This document shows positions 8,824-16,277 of a DNA stretch of 50,840 nucleotides, piece after piece. Source of the stretch: Clostridia bacterium (GTDB lineage: Bacteria; Bacillota; Clostridia; Christensenellales; UBA1242); NCBI GenBank assembly GCA_017625505.1, contig JAGAKV010000052.1:1-50840 (forward strand). Direction: 5' to 3'. The notes below the pieces were generated by a model. That model made no database searches, was not told the origin of the DNA, and worked only from the letters and a program-made list of their open reading frames with translations. Each line of letters begins with the position of its first letter. The stretch's first letter is position 1. A program made the translations under genes and the position numbers.

Positions 8824-8841
8824 AAGCGGGGAAGTCCGCTT
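8824..8841 (+). promoter_or_regulatory. Leader hairpin upstream of the 219-aa gene
   Basis: AAGCGG (8824-8829) and CCGCTT (8836-8841) form a 6-bp stem about 25 bp before the ATG. It may stabilise the leader RNA; no regulator is evident. Confidence 0.4.
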
Positions 8842-8866
8842 AAGACAATCTATTTTAGGAGGTTTT

Positions 8867-9526
8867 ATGTCTTTTTATATCAACAACTCAAACCAAGATC
8901 GCCCCGGCCCGATCAACGGCAATGCGCTTAGCGGTGTTTGCGAAAAGGTTTTGGTTGAAACTAGAAAAGTTTTTGATGCCTGCGTTTCGCGCACAACAGA
9001 AACAGGCGTGGTTCTGCCACTAAGCGGTTTCAACCCAGCAAATCCTGCCCTTCCACTTACATTCATCTCTGCCACCAATCAAGTGGGAGTGCCTGCCACC
9101 GTCAGCGATATTGTCGTAGACCGCATTGACAACAATCCAAACTATGCAAATGTCTCAATGACAATCACAATTCCACTGACCGTAACATATCGCGATGCAA
9201 ATGGCGTGATTGGTACTGCCGCATCAAGCGTAACCATTCAAAAATGCGCCGTGCTTTTTGTACCTCAACCAGCACTGACGCCTGTTGACATTACAGCAAC
9301 AGCCATCTTCTCAAGCAACCTAGGCACTTTCACTCCAGAAGATTCCTTCACTGTCACAGCCTGCCTGCAGATTTTGATCAAAGTCACAGCTGAAGTTGAT
9401 CTGCTGCTTCCATCATTTGGCTATCCAGTCATCCCACCATGCCAAGCATGTGAAGGCACAACCGTTTGCCCAGGTATTGAAGATCTGCCGCTCTACCCAA
9501 CCGCAACCACAACAACAAGAATATAA
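8867..9526 (+). CDS. Conserved clostridial protein of unknown function, possibly spore-associated (219 aa)
   Basis: The product has an N-terminal motif SGVCEKVLVETRKVFDACVS, then a Thr/Val-rich beta region. From memory it resembles a family of hypothetical proteins found mainly in spore-forming Clostridia, with the same C-x-K/L-LVE-x-x-KVFDAC start and a CQ-x-C-x(4)-VC tail. Cysteines occur at the start, in the middle (IQKCAVLFVP, VTACLQILIK) and near the end (IPPCQACEGTTVC), suggesting disulfide or metal cross-linking. There is no signal peptide. It is preceded by a perfect AGGAGG ribosome binding site and followed by a strong terminator. A role in a coat or other protein layer is inferred only from the composition and phylogenetic impression. 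Confidence 0.75.
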   Translation: MSFYINNSNQDRPGPINGNALSGVCEKVLVETRKVFDACVSRTTETGVVLPLSGFNPANPALPLTFISATNQVGVPATVSDIVVDRIDNNPNYANVSMTITIPLTVTYRDANGVIGTAASSVTIQKCAVLFVPQPALTPVDITATAIFSSNLGTFTPEDSFTVTACLQILIKVTAEVDLLLPSFGYPVIPPCQACEGTTVCPGIEDLPLYPTATTTTRI

Positions 9527-9529
9527 ACT

Positions 9530-9562
9530 TAAAAAAACAAGGAGTTATATCCTTGTTTTTTA
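9530..9562. terminator. Bidirectional terminator between the 219-aa gene and the BspA-like gene
   Basis: AAAACAAGGA (9534-9543) and TCCTTGTTTT (9550-9559) form a perfect 10-bp stem with a 6-nt loop, T-rich on both strands. It serves the convergent genes ending at 9526 and 9564. Confidence 0.9.
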
Positions 9563-9563
9563 T

Positions 9564-11606
9564 TTATACATTTTTAAATGTCATATATCCAAGTCCATCT
9601 CCACCAGCATACGCATATGTTTTATCTATGTAATTCGCCTTATAATTTGGCAGCAATGAGCAATTGATAAACATACTGCCACTATTCGTCACAGCATCCG
9701 TATTCCATTTGTCGCTAATAAAAATTTTTTCAAGAGCGGTACAATGTCCAAACATAGCTGCCATATTAGTAACTTTTTCCGTATTAAAATTAGACAGATC
9801 AAGATATGTCAATTTATTACAGTACCCAAACATAAAATGCATATTTTCAACAAGAGGAGTATTCCACTTCGACAAGTCAAGCTCTTTTACATTTGCACAA
9901 TCAAAAAACATATAATCCATCCTTTTGACTTGTTCTGTATTAAAATTAGATACGTCGATCTCGCTCAGTACAATACAATAATGAAACATATATGACATAT
10001 TTGTTACATTTGATGTAGACCAATTGGAAACATCCAAATTTTCCAACTTTTTACAATATGCAAACATATTTCCCATATCTTGAACATTTAAGGTGTTCCA
10101 ATTAGATACATTAACATAAGTTAATTTTTCACAACTTTGAAACATTGCACTCATATCCGTGACATTTCCAGTGTCGAAGCTAGATGCTTCAACAAATGAA
10201 AGTGTAAGACAGGATGCAAACATACCAAACATACTTTTCACGTTTTTGGTATCAAAAGATGATAGGTCTAATGATTGCATAGCCTCACAATAAGCAAACA
10301 TTCCTCTCATATCTACAACATTTCCTGTATTAAAAGCAGAGAAATTTAAGTTTTTTAGCGCTACACACTCATAAAACATATATGACATATCAGTAACTTG
10401 AGCGTTGTTAAAATTGGACAGATCTACATCTACAAGCCCTGAACACTGCATAAACATTTGTGCCATTGTCGTCACACTTGATGTATCGAAATTTGATATA
10501 CTAATTTTTGTTAGTGACACACACCCACCAAACATTCCAAACATACTTTTTACATTTGCAGTGTTAAAGTTAGACAAATCTATACTACTTAACCCAGCAC
10601 AACTTGCAAACATTTTCTCCATCGTTGTCACATTTGAAGTATTAAAATTTGTAAGATCCAGACTCTTAAGTTCGCTTTTCCCCTGAAAAAATGATGTGCA
10701 ATCTGCAGGAAGATCTATTGTATAGTTTGAATAAACATAAAGGGTTGTGCCGTCAAGTCTTGTCCAGATTTTCTTGGTCGTGTCCGCCATTGGTTTGGCT
10801 GCGTTTGTTTGGGCTGCTCCTTCCGGCTGCTCTTCTGCGTAGGCGAAAATAATTTGCTCGGCAGTTGTATTTGATTGAATGGTTGATTTTGTTGTATCAT
10901 CAAGTGCCTCAAGGCCTGTAACTGTCGAATAGTCTAGTTGAATGTCAAAAGTCCCGCCGCATTTTGCTGTTTTGTTGACATCATGAACTGATAGGCCTAC
11001 TCTTATCATCTTGTAGCCACCCGCTGGAATATTGTTGTAATGGGCTTTTGTCCAGTCGTCCTCTGATATTGTTGAAGCTGATTGTGCCGCGTCAAAGCCG
11101 GCATTATCGTCAATATTGCAATATGCTATGTCGGCGTCAATATTCTTCCTATCCTCGTTATATGTTGGTGTACACAGCACGCGGATATATCCGCTGTCCA
11201 TAAGGCTTTCGATTGTAAAATAGAAGTATGCTTTTGATGCGTATGGGTTAAGATTGACCTCTCCAATATATACATCTTTTTCTGATGTGTTGTCGTTGGC
11301 GTTGAATACTACATAATCTTGTGCGTCGCGCTCAATCTCATTTTCGTTTGAATCATAAATAATATTGACTGCACCGTCTTCGACACCGTCGCCATCTGTG
11401 TCAAGGTTTGGCACGTACTTTTCTGTCCTTACCCTTGCTGCAAGGTTGTTGCCCAGTGTATAGCTTACGCTAAAACTTGAGCTTAAGCCTTGCGTGCTCG
11501 CTGCAAAAACGCCCACAAGTGCGCCCACCGCCGCAAGCAGCACAAAAGACAGCACAAGTGCTGTAACTTTTAGTTTTAAATTTGACCTATTGTTTATCTT
11601 CTCCAC
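9564..11606 (-). CDS. BspA-like surface protein with DUF285 repeats (680 aa)
   Basis: Residues ~10-35 form a hydrophobic signal or anchor segment (LVLSFVLLAAVGALVGVFAA). An N-terminal beta-rich domain of about 270 residues follows. From about residue 312 there are 13 tandem 26-residue units with the pattern LxxLDLSxFNTxxVTxMxxMF(x)2C, the BspA/DUF285 leucine-rich type. The repeats are fairly diverged from each other. There is no LPXTG sortase signal, so it is either N-terminally anchored or secreted. BspA family proteins act in adhesion and host binding in other bacteria (family knowledge). It is paralogous to the protein at 48633-50648, sharing the N-terminal segment and the RTE(x)YVPN motif. 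It has its own promoter. Confidence 0.9.
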   Translation of the reverse strand: MEKINNRSNLKLKVTALVLSFVLLAAVGALVGVFAASTQGLSSSFSVSYTLGNNLAARVRTEKYVPNLDTDGDGVEDGAVNIIYDSNENEIERDAQDYVVFNANDNTSEKDVYIGEVNLNPYASKAYFYFTIESLMDSGYIRVLCTPTYNEDRKNIDADIAYCNIDDNAGFDAAQSASTISEDDWTKAHYNNIPAGGYKMIRVGLSVHDVNKTAKCGGTFDIQLDYSTVTGLEALDDTTKSTIQSNTTAEQIIFAYAEEQPEGAAQTNAAKPMADTTKKIWTRLDGTTLYVYSNYTIDLPADCTSFFQGKSELKSLDLTNFNTSNVTTMEKMFASCAGLSSIDLSNFNTANVKSMFGMFGGCVSLTKISISNFDTSSVTTMAQMFMQCSGLVDVDLSNFNNAQVTDMSYMFYECVALKNLNFSAFNTGNVVDMRGMFAYCEAMQSLDLSSFDTKNVKSMFGMFASCLTLSFVEASSFDTGNVTDMSAMFQSCEKLTYVNVSNWNTLNVQDMGNMFAYCKKLENLDVSNWSTSNVTNMSYMFHYCIVLSEIDVSNFNTEQVKRMDYMFFDCANVKELDLSKWNTPLVENMHFMFGYCNKLTYLDLSNFNTEKVTNMAAMFGHCTALEKIFISDKWNTDAVTNSGSMFINCSLLPNYKANYIDKTYAYAGGDGLGYMTFKNV

Positions 11607-11652
11607 CGCGTTCTCCTTTAAAAGCCTATTTATGTCTATATTATCTAATCTT

Positions 11653-11682
11653 ATTTTACCCCTCTTTTAGGCAAAAAGTCAA
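11653..11682 (-). promoter_or_regulatory. Sigma-A promoter of the BspA-like gene
   Basis: Minus strand TTGACT (11682-11677), 18-bp spacer and TAAAAT (11658-11653), upstream of an AAAGGAG site and the ATG at 11606. Confidence 0.65.
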
Positions 11683-11809
11683 ACAATTTATCAAGATTAT
11701 GCCTTTCACATTATGCCTAAATCGTTTAAAATTATTCTTTTTCAATCTACGCAGCTCTTTCTCTCATAAAAAAATGAGCAAAAGCCCATTTCCCTACCAT
11801 TTCAGCTTG

Positions 11810-12583
11810 CTACTTCAATACTGCAAATGCATTGTCTACGATTTCTGCAATATTTGCCGAGCATTCCTTTTGTCCATTTAAATGAATCAGATATTCAATA
11901 TTCCCCTCTTTTCCTTTTATGGATGAATGAGTCAATCCCGAAAGTTTAAAATCATAAATTTTTATTTCTTCAAGCATTTCTCTTAGGAGGCTTTTGTGGA
12001 TAACTTTATCTTTTATCACCCCTCGGCAGCGCTTTGCAACTTCTTTGCCGCACTCAAACTGTGGTTTAAACAACAACACGCACTCCACAGCGCCAAGCAA
12101 GTTGTGGATAACTGGAAAAATATGTTTAAGCGAGATGAATGAAAGGTCGCCAATCGCAATATCAACGCCTTGCACTTCCTCTTTTGCAAGCGAGCGAATA
12201 TCCCTACCTTCCATATTTACAACTCGAGAGTCTTTTGAAAGAATATGCGAAAGTTCGCCATGTCCAACGTCCACTGAAAGCACTTTGCCCGCTCCATTTT
12301 TCAAAGCGACCTGCGTAAACCCACCAGTAGACGCCCCCATATCAAGAACCACTTTCCCTTGAAAGTCAATATCAAACGCTTCAATCGCGCGGACAAGCTT
12401 ATATGCTCCTCTGGACACATAATCATCTTTTGGCGTGACAACAACAGTTTTTTCTGCTTCTACATCGAAAGACACTTTCTCAATGATTACGCCTTCCACT
12501 TGCACACAACCCTCTTTAATCAAGTTTTGCGCTTTTGTCCTGCTGACTTGCAGTTTCTGCGCAATCAAATTATCTAATCTCAT
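11810..12583 (-). CDS. tlyA: TlyA family rRNA 2'-O-methyltransferase
   Basis: TlyA-type enzymes methylate cytidine 2'-OH groups in 16S and/or 23S rRNA; the old name is hemolysin A. The N-terminus (MRLDNLIAQKLQVSRTKAQN) is an S4 RNA-binding domain. It is followed by an FtsJ-like methyltransferase fold with the SAM motif VVLDMGASTGGFTQ at about residues 83-96. The segment VDIAIGDLSFISLKHI holds conserved acidic and lysine residues. I chose ATG 12583 rather than an in-frame ATG at 12661 because the family begins at MRLD; the upstream extension is hydrophobic and unlike the family. The 257 residues fit the family. In many Firmicutes tlyA sits near spo0A/recN, which are not seen here. Confidence 0.92.
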   Translation of the reverse strand: MRLDNLIAQKLQVSRTKAQNLIKEGCVQVEGVIIEKVSFDVEAEKTVVVTPKDDYVSRGAYKLVRAIEAFDIDFQGKVVLDMGASTGGFTQVALKNGAGKVLSVDVGHGELSHILSKDSRVVNMEGRDIRSLAKEEVQGVDIAIGDLSFISLKHIFPVIHNLLGAVECVLLFKPQFECGKEVAKRCRGVIKDKVIHKSLLREMLEEIKIYDFKLSGLTHSSIKGKEGNIEYLIHLNGQKECSANIAEIVDNAFAVLK

Positions 12584-12705
12584 ACAACAACCATAGCACA
12601 AACTTCTTATAAAGTCAAGAAAATAAAAGGCAAATAGACCACACTGACTATAAACTATCAACTATACTCTTTATATAAATTGAAAATCTTTTGAAGATGA
12701 TACAA

Positions 12706-12730
12706 ATAAAAAATAGGCATACGCCTACTT
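12706..12730 (-). terminator. Terminator after the 116-aa gene
   Basis: TAGGC / GCCTA stem with an ATAC loop followed on the minus strand by a T-rich run. Confidence 0.65.
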
Positions 12731-12752
12731 TTATATTTTATTCATTATCTCC

Positions 12753-13103
12753 CTATTGCTCACTTTCGGTTGCAACTTTCAACAATCTTTCTTGCTCTTT
12801 GCAAAATTTTTTGATGTTTTCTTCAGTGATGAGTTCGTTGGTAATCTTCTGAGTTGTGTCAAACTTAAACAAACTCATAACATTTACAACATAAAGCGAC
12901 AACTTCTTATCAACCGCCAGAGCCTCTCTTACTGTTGATTTTTGTGCTTTGTTTTTAACATAACGCATATATTTTACGTTTGCATCAATTGCATCAAGTG
13001 CAACCTCTCCATAAGAACAAGCTTTTCCCTTATACTTTTCCGCTACATATGCAACAACATCGCAAAGCAGTTTTTTGTACTGTGCAACCTTTTCCTTTTT
13101 CAT
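12753..13103 (-). CDS. Hypothetical protein (116 aa), relative of the next gene
   Basis: A soluble, lysine-rich, probably all-helical protein. I do not recognise a domain. Residues 9-33 (YKKLLCDVVAYVAEKYKGKA) resemble residues 8-28 of the upstream neighbour (CKELVVDAVKYAKKHFRKAT), with a shared S-Y after them, so the two are probably distant paralogues. It has a GGAG ribosome binding site and lies 67 bp downstream of the 126-aa gene, likely co-transcribed with it. A terminator follows. No export signal is seen. Confidence 0.7.
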   Translation of the reverse strand: MKKEKVAQYKKLLCDVVAYVAEKYKGKACSYGEVALDAIDANVKYMRYVKNKAQKSTVREALAVDKKLSLYVVNVMSLFKFDTTQKITNELITEENIKKFCKEQERLLKVATESEQ

Positions 13104-13170
13104 CTTTTCTCCTTGTTACGCCTTTTTTATATCTTTTTACTGAGCAGCTACCGCCACTGCAATTTTACAC

Positions 13171-13551
13171 CTAAATTAATGTGTCAACTTCAATCTCTTC
13201 AGCCGCAGCCTGTTCGTCAGGTCGAGCCTGCTTATTGCGGTCAAAAATCTTATTTCTTTGATACTCGGCAAACTTGTCAATAAATTCATCTTTCAACAGG
13301 CTATCATTGATAACAGCTGTTGTCCCCGCGTCTAAAAATTCACACAAAGCAATCACAGTTTCTAAATTGCCCCAGTGATAGAGCGTTTTGCCTTTGTATT
13401 TTCCCTTCATCATTTCTTTCTGAGCTTTTTCGCCCCACTTTTCATATTTATGATAAAGGTCATCATAGCTTGTTGCCTTTCTAAAATGTTTTTTTGCATA
13501 CTTAACCGCATCAACAACCAGTTCTTTGCATTTTTGTTCTTTTTCTGTCAT
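13171..13551 (-). CDS. Hypothetical protein (126 aa), relative of the previous gene
   Basis: A charged, helical, cytosolic-looking protein of unknown family. The N-terminal segment is followed by a Lys/Tyr-rich loop (KEMMKGKYKGKTLYHWGNLE), a segment with LCEFLDAGTTAVINDSLLKD, and a charged C-terminus (PDEQAAAEEIEVDTLI). It shares an N-terminal pattern with the 116-aa product downstream. Both sit between tlyA and fakA and look like lineage-specific genes. The start at 13551 is preceded by GGGAG. No function can be assigned. Confidence 0.7.
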   Translation of the reverse strand: MTEKEQKCKELVVDAVKYAKKHFRKATSYDDLYHKYEKWGEKAQKEMMKGKYKGKTLYHWGNLETVIALCEFLDAGTTAVINDSLLKDEFIDKFAEYQRNKIFDRNKQARPDEQAAAEEIEVDTLI

Positions 13552-13635
13552 ATATATTCTCCCAAATTATCTTTTCTTTTATTATACCCTTCTTTCAAAT
13601 ATTTTGTCAAATAAAACCATGAAGTTTATAAAAGC

Positions 13636-13665
13636 AAAAGAAGAGATGCTTGCACCTCTCCTTTT
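13636..13665 (-). terminator. Probable terminator of the yloU-fakA operon
   Basis: An imperfect stem GGAGAGGTGC / GCATCTCTTC closed by a short AA loop is followed on the minus strand by a T-rich stretch, about 50 bp after fakA. Confidence 0.55.
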
Positions 13666-13711
13666 ATCAGTTATTATTTCATAATCTTTGATAGTTATTA
13701 AATATTAACCT

Positions 13712-15346
13712 TTATTCGACACTTACAAGGTAATAATAAACTGGCTGTCCACCGCTTACTGCCGTAACTTCACAGTTTGGATATTTCTCTTGAAGCTTTT
13801 CGGCAAGCGCCATGGCCTCATCTTCTCTGATGTCTTCGCCATAGAAAAGGGTCATAGTCATAGTTTCTTCTGAAATCATTTTTTCGATAAGTGCCTCTGT
13901 TGTTTCACCAACAAGTTTGCCTTTTGCAAGAATTGCCTTATCGTCAAGTCCAATAATATCTCCAACGTGAAGGTCAAACCCGTCAACGTGAGTATCTCTC
14001 ACAGCATATGTCACTGAGCCGGACTTAACGCCCTTCATTGCATCACCCATTGCCTCTGCATTTTCTTCAACAGATCCGTCTGGGTTGAAAGAAATTGCCG
14101 CTGAGATTCCTTCAGGGATTGAACGAGTAGGAATAACAATAAGGTTTTTGTTTGTAAGGTCACTGGCTTGATTTGCAGCAAGCACAATATTTTTGTTGTT
14201 TGGGAAAACAAACACGTTTCTTGCTGGCACTTTGTCAGCCGCAGCTGCGATATCTGCAGCTGAAGGATTCATAGTCTGTCCACCAACAATAATCTCATCA
14301 ACACCTAAATCTCTGAATATTGCAGCGATTCCGTCTCCTGGAGCAACTGCAACCATTCCGTGTTCTTTAGTCTCTTCCATCACGTTTGCTTTCTTCTTAA
14401 GCTCACGATTTTGTTCTCTCATGTTTTCAATCTTAAGATTGTAAAGTTCGCCAAGCTCTAAAGCATATTCAAGTGCTTTGTTTGGCTCGTTTGAGTGAAC
14501 ATGGACTTTTACAAGGTTAAGGTCACCAATACAAATTACTGAGTCACCAAGGTTGCAAAGTTTTTCTCTAAGCTTGTCAATATCTGCCTCAGTGGTCTTT
14601 TTGTGCATATTGATAATCATATACTCTGTACAATAGCCGAATTCAATCTCTCCAAGATTTTCGATATCAGCAAGCACATCATCAACAGATTGTGGTTTTT
14701 TCTCGTCTTCAAAAACAAACTCAAAATCTTCTTCACCCATAATAAGCTTTTGGAAGCCAGTGAAGATGACCAAAATTCCTCGTCCGCCCGCGTCAACAAC
14801 GCCTGCTTTTTTAAGAACAGGCAACATCTCTGGAGTTTGACTTAAAATTTCCTCACCCACTTGAAGAACTTTCTTTAAAAAGTCTTCAAAGTTGTCAGTC
14901 TTTTTAGCAACGTTTACAGCGTTTTCTGCCATAACGCGAATTACTGTAAGAATTGTTCCTTCCTTAGGTTTTGTCACAGCTTTGTATGCGATGTTTGCGC
15001 CTTCCTGCATAGCCTTAGCAAAGTCTTTTACAGTGATCTCTTCATGCTTTGCAATCTCATTTGAAAAGCCTTTGAAAATTTGAGAAGTGATGACACCACT
15101 ATTTCCTCTTGCCCCTTTAAGGGCACCTTTAGCAAATGCGTTAGCCAGTGCTTCTGTTGTATTTGAAGGGCACTGTGAAACTTCGTTTACAGCAGACTTC
15201 ATTGTGAGGAACATATTTGTCCCGGTATCCCCGTCTGGAACAGGAAAAACGTTGAGCGAGTCAACGTACTTTTTGTTTTGTTCGAGAAGGCTTGCGCCCG
15301 CTACTATCATCTTACGGAAGGTTGCTCCGTTTATTGTTTTTATCAT
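13712..15346 (-). CDS. fakA: DAK2 domain fatty acid kinase FakA (YloV)
   Basis: FakA phosphorylates fatty acids presented by a FakB protein, making acyl-phosphate for phospholipid synthesis. The N-terminal Dak2 domain carries the metal and nucleotide motif NVFPVPDGDTGTNMFLTM (about residues 28-45) and GARGNSGVITSQI (about 78-90). The C-terminal part has MVAVAPGDGIAAIFRDLGVD and VFPNNKNIVLAANQA, typical of YloV. The length of 544 residues matches. It lies 18 bp after yloU, the arrangement known from Bacillus, with rpmB divergent. fakB is not in the window, so the substrate-carrier is encoded elsewhere. Confidence 0.95.
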   Translation of the reverse strand: MIKTINGATFRKMIVAGASLLEQNKKYVDSLNVFPVPDGDTGTNMFLTMKSAVNEVSQCPSNTTEALANAFAKGALKGARGNSGVITSQIFKGFSNEIAKHEEITVKDFAKAMQEGANIAYKAVTKPKEGTILTVIRVMAENAVNVAKKTDNFEDFLKKVLQVGEEILSQTPEMLPVLKKAGVVDAGGRGILVIFTGFQKLIMGEEDFEFVFEDEKKPQSVDDVLADIENLGEIEFGYCTEYMIINMHKKTTEADIDKLREKLCNLGDSVICIGDLNLVKVHVHSNEPNKALEYALELGELYNLKIENMREQNRELKKKANVMEETKEHGMVAVAPGDGIAAIFRDLGVDEIIVGGQTMNPSAADIAAAADKVPARNVFVFPNNKNIVLAANQASDLTNKNLIVIPTRSIPEGISAAISFNPDGSVEENAEAMGDAMKGVKSGSVTYAVRDTHVDGFDLHVGDIIGLDDKAILAKGKLVGETTEALIEKMISEETMTMTLFYGEDIREDEAMALAEKLQEKYPNCEVTAVSGGQPVYYYLVSVE

Positions 15347-15364
15347 AATTACTACTTTTAGCTC

Positions 15365-15715
15365 CTATACTCTTACACCGACAACATGGACATTAACGGC
15401 GTCTACAAGCATACCAGTAAAGTTTTCAACACTATACTTGACGGCTTTTCGTAGGGATTCGGCAACGGCGCTGATTGAAACGCCATATTTAAGAAGACAA
15501 TACACATCAATGAAAATCCTGTTGTCTATATGGTGTATCTTTATTCCTTTTGAATAAGATTCCTTTTTAAATGATTCTTTTGCGCTATCAACAATAGAGC
15601 GGCTTACAAGGTCAACGACACCATAACAATCCAGGGCAGCATAACCCGCGACAACGCGTATGCTGTTGTCGGAAATCGAAATATTGCCATAATAGTTATT
15701 AGTATCGACTGTCAA
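15365..15715 (-). CDS. Asp23/Gls24 family envelope stress protein (YloU)
   Basis: The 116-residue protein has the Asp23/Gls24 fold signature: GNISISDNSIRVVAGYAALD at the N-terminus, then a GIKIHHIDNRIFIDVYCLLK segment, and an ending in VNVHVVGVRV. Family members associate with the membrane or envelope under stress. YloU is nearly always next to YloV/FakA, as here. No membrane segment of its own is present. The yloU start and rpmB start are divergent, about 200 bp apart. Confidence 0.93.
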   Translation of the reverse strand: MTVDTNNYYGNISISDNSIRVVAGYAALDCYGVVDLVSRSIVDSAKESFKKESYSKGIKIHHIDNRIFIDVYCLLKYGVSISAVAESLRKAVKYSVENFTGMLVDAVNVHVVGVRV

Positions 15716-15847
15716 TTTAAACCCCTTTACTTATTCTTCGCAGTTATATAATACTATATCAGAAGAAAAAAAACAACCTTTTTAACCCTTTTTTACAAAA
15801 CTTTTTTATAAAACATGATATTTTTGAAAATATTTTGCCAAAAAGAG

Positions 15848-15876
15848 TTGATTTTTGAAAAGAAAAATGATATAGT
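15848..15876 (+). promoter_or_regulatory. Sigma-A promoter of rpmB
   Basis: TTGATT (15848-15853), 17 bp, TATAGT (15871-15876), followed by a TGGAGGAA ribosome binding site. Confidence 0.85.
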
Positions 15877-15915
15877 AGAGTGCAAAGAGAAAAAAGTAAA
15901 TGGAGGAAAAAGACA

Positions 15916-16098
15916 ATGAGCAAAGTATGCGAAATCTGCGGAAGAGGCAAAATGACAGGCAAACAAGTTTCTTTCTCTAACAAGAAATATAATAGAACTT
16001 TCGACCTTAACCTTCAAAAAGTTACTGTTGAAGTTGACGGAAAAGAAAAGACTGTTAAAGCTTGCACAAACTGCCTTAGAACATTAAAGAAAGACTAG
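15916..16098 (+). CDS. rpmB: 50S ribosomal protein L28
   Basis: L28 is a component of the large ribosomal subunit. The 60-residue product begins MSKVCEICGRGKMTGKQVSF and ends KACTNCLRTLKKD. The paired CxxC motifs (CEIC, CTNC) mark the zinc-binding C+ form, implying that this copy depends on zinc. I start at the ATG at 15916, which follows a TGGAGG site by eight bases; an ATG 36 bases upstream would add a Lys-rich extension not found in L28. It is monocistronic with its own promoter and terminator, divergent from yloU-fakA. Confidence 0.97.
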   Translation: MSKVCEICGRGKMTGKQVSFSNKKYNRTFDLNLQKVTVEVDGKEKTVKACTNCLRTLKKD

Positions 16099-16139
16099 GC
16101 AAACAAAGTTTGCACCACTTTTTGTGCACTGCATAAACT

Positions 16140-16165
16140 AGAGGCTACAACCGCCTCTTTTTTTG
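16140..16165 (+). terminator. Terminator of rpmB
   Basis: AGAGGC / GCCTCT stem with a 7-nt loop followed by seven T. Confidence 0.85.
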
Positions 16166-16245
16166 TTTTAACATAGCATTTCCGTCTACTTGTTTTAAAA
16201 CTCACGCACCCCCAACAGTTTGCATTCATAACGGCACAACAAACA

Positions 16246-16277
16246 AAAAAATATCAGCAAACTTGCTGATATTTTTT
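16246..16277 (-). terminator. Terminator after the GLUG-like surface gene
   Basis: AAATATCAGCAA and TTGCTGATATTT form a long perfect stem with T-runs on both strands at the very end of the minus-strand gene. Confidence 0.85.

Noticed and set aside
9630..10680. CRISPR-like or satellite repeats
   Set aside because: The ~78-bp periodicity encodes 26-residue DUF285 protein repeats, with no constant repeat and variable spacer layout.
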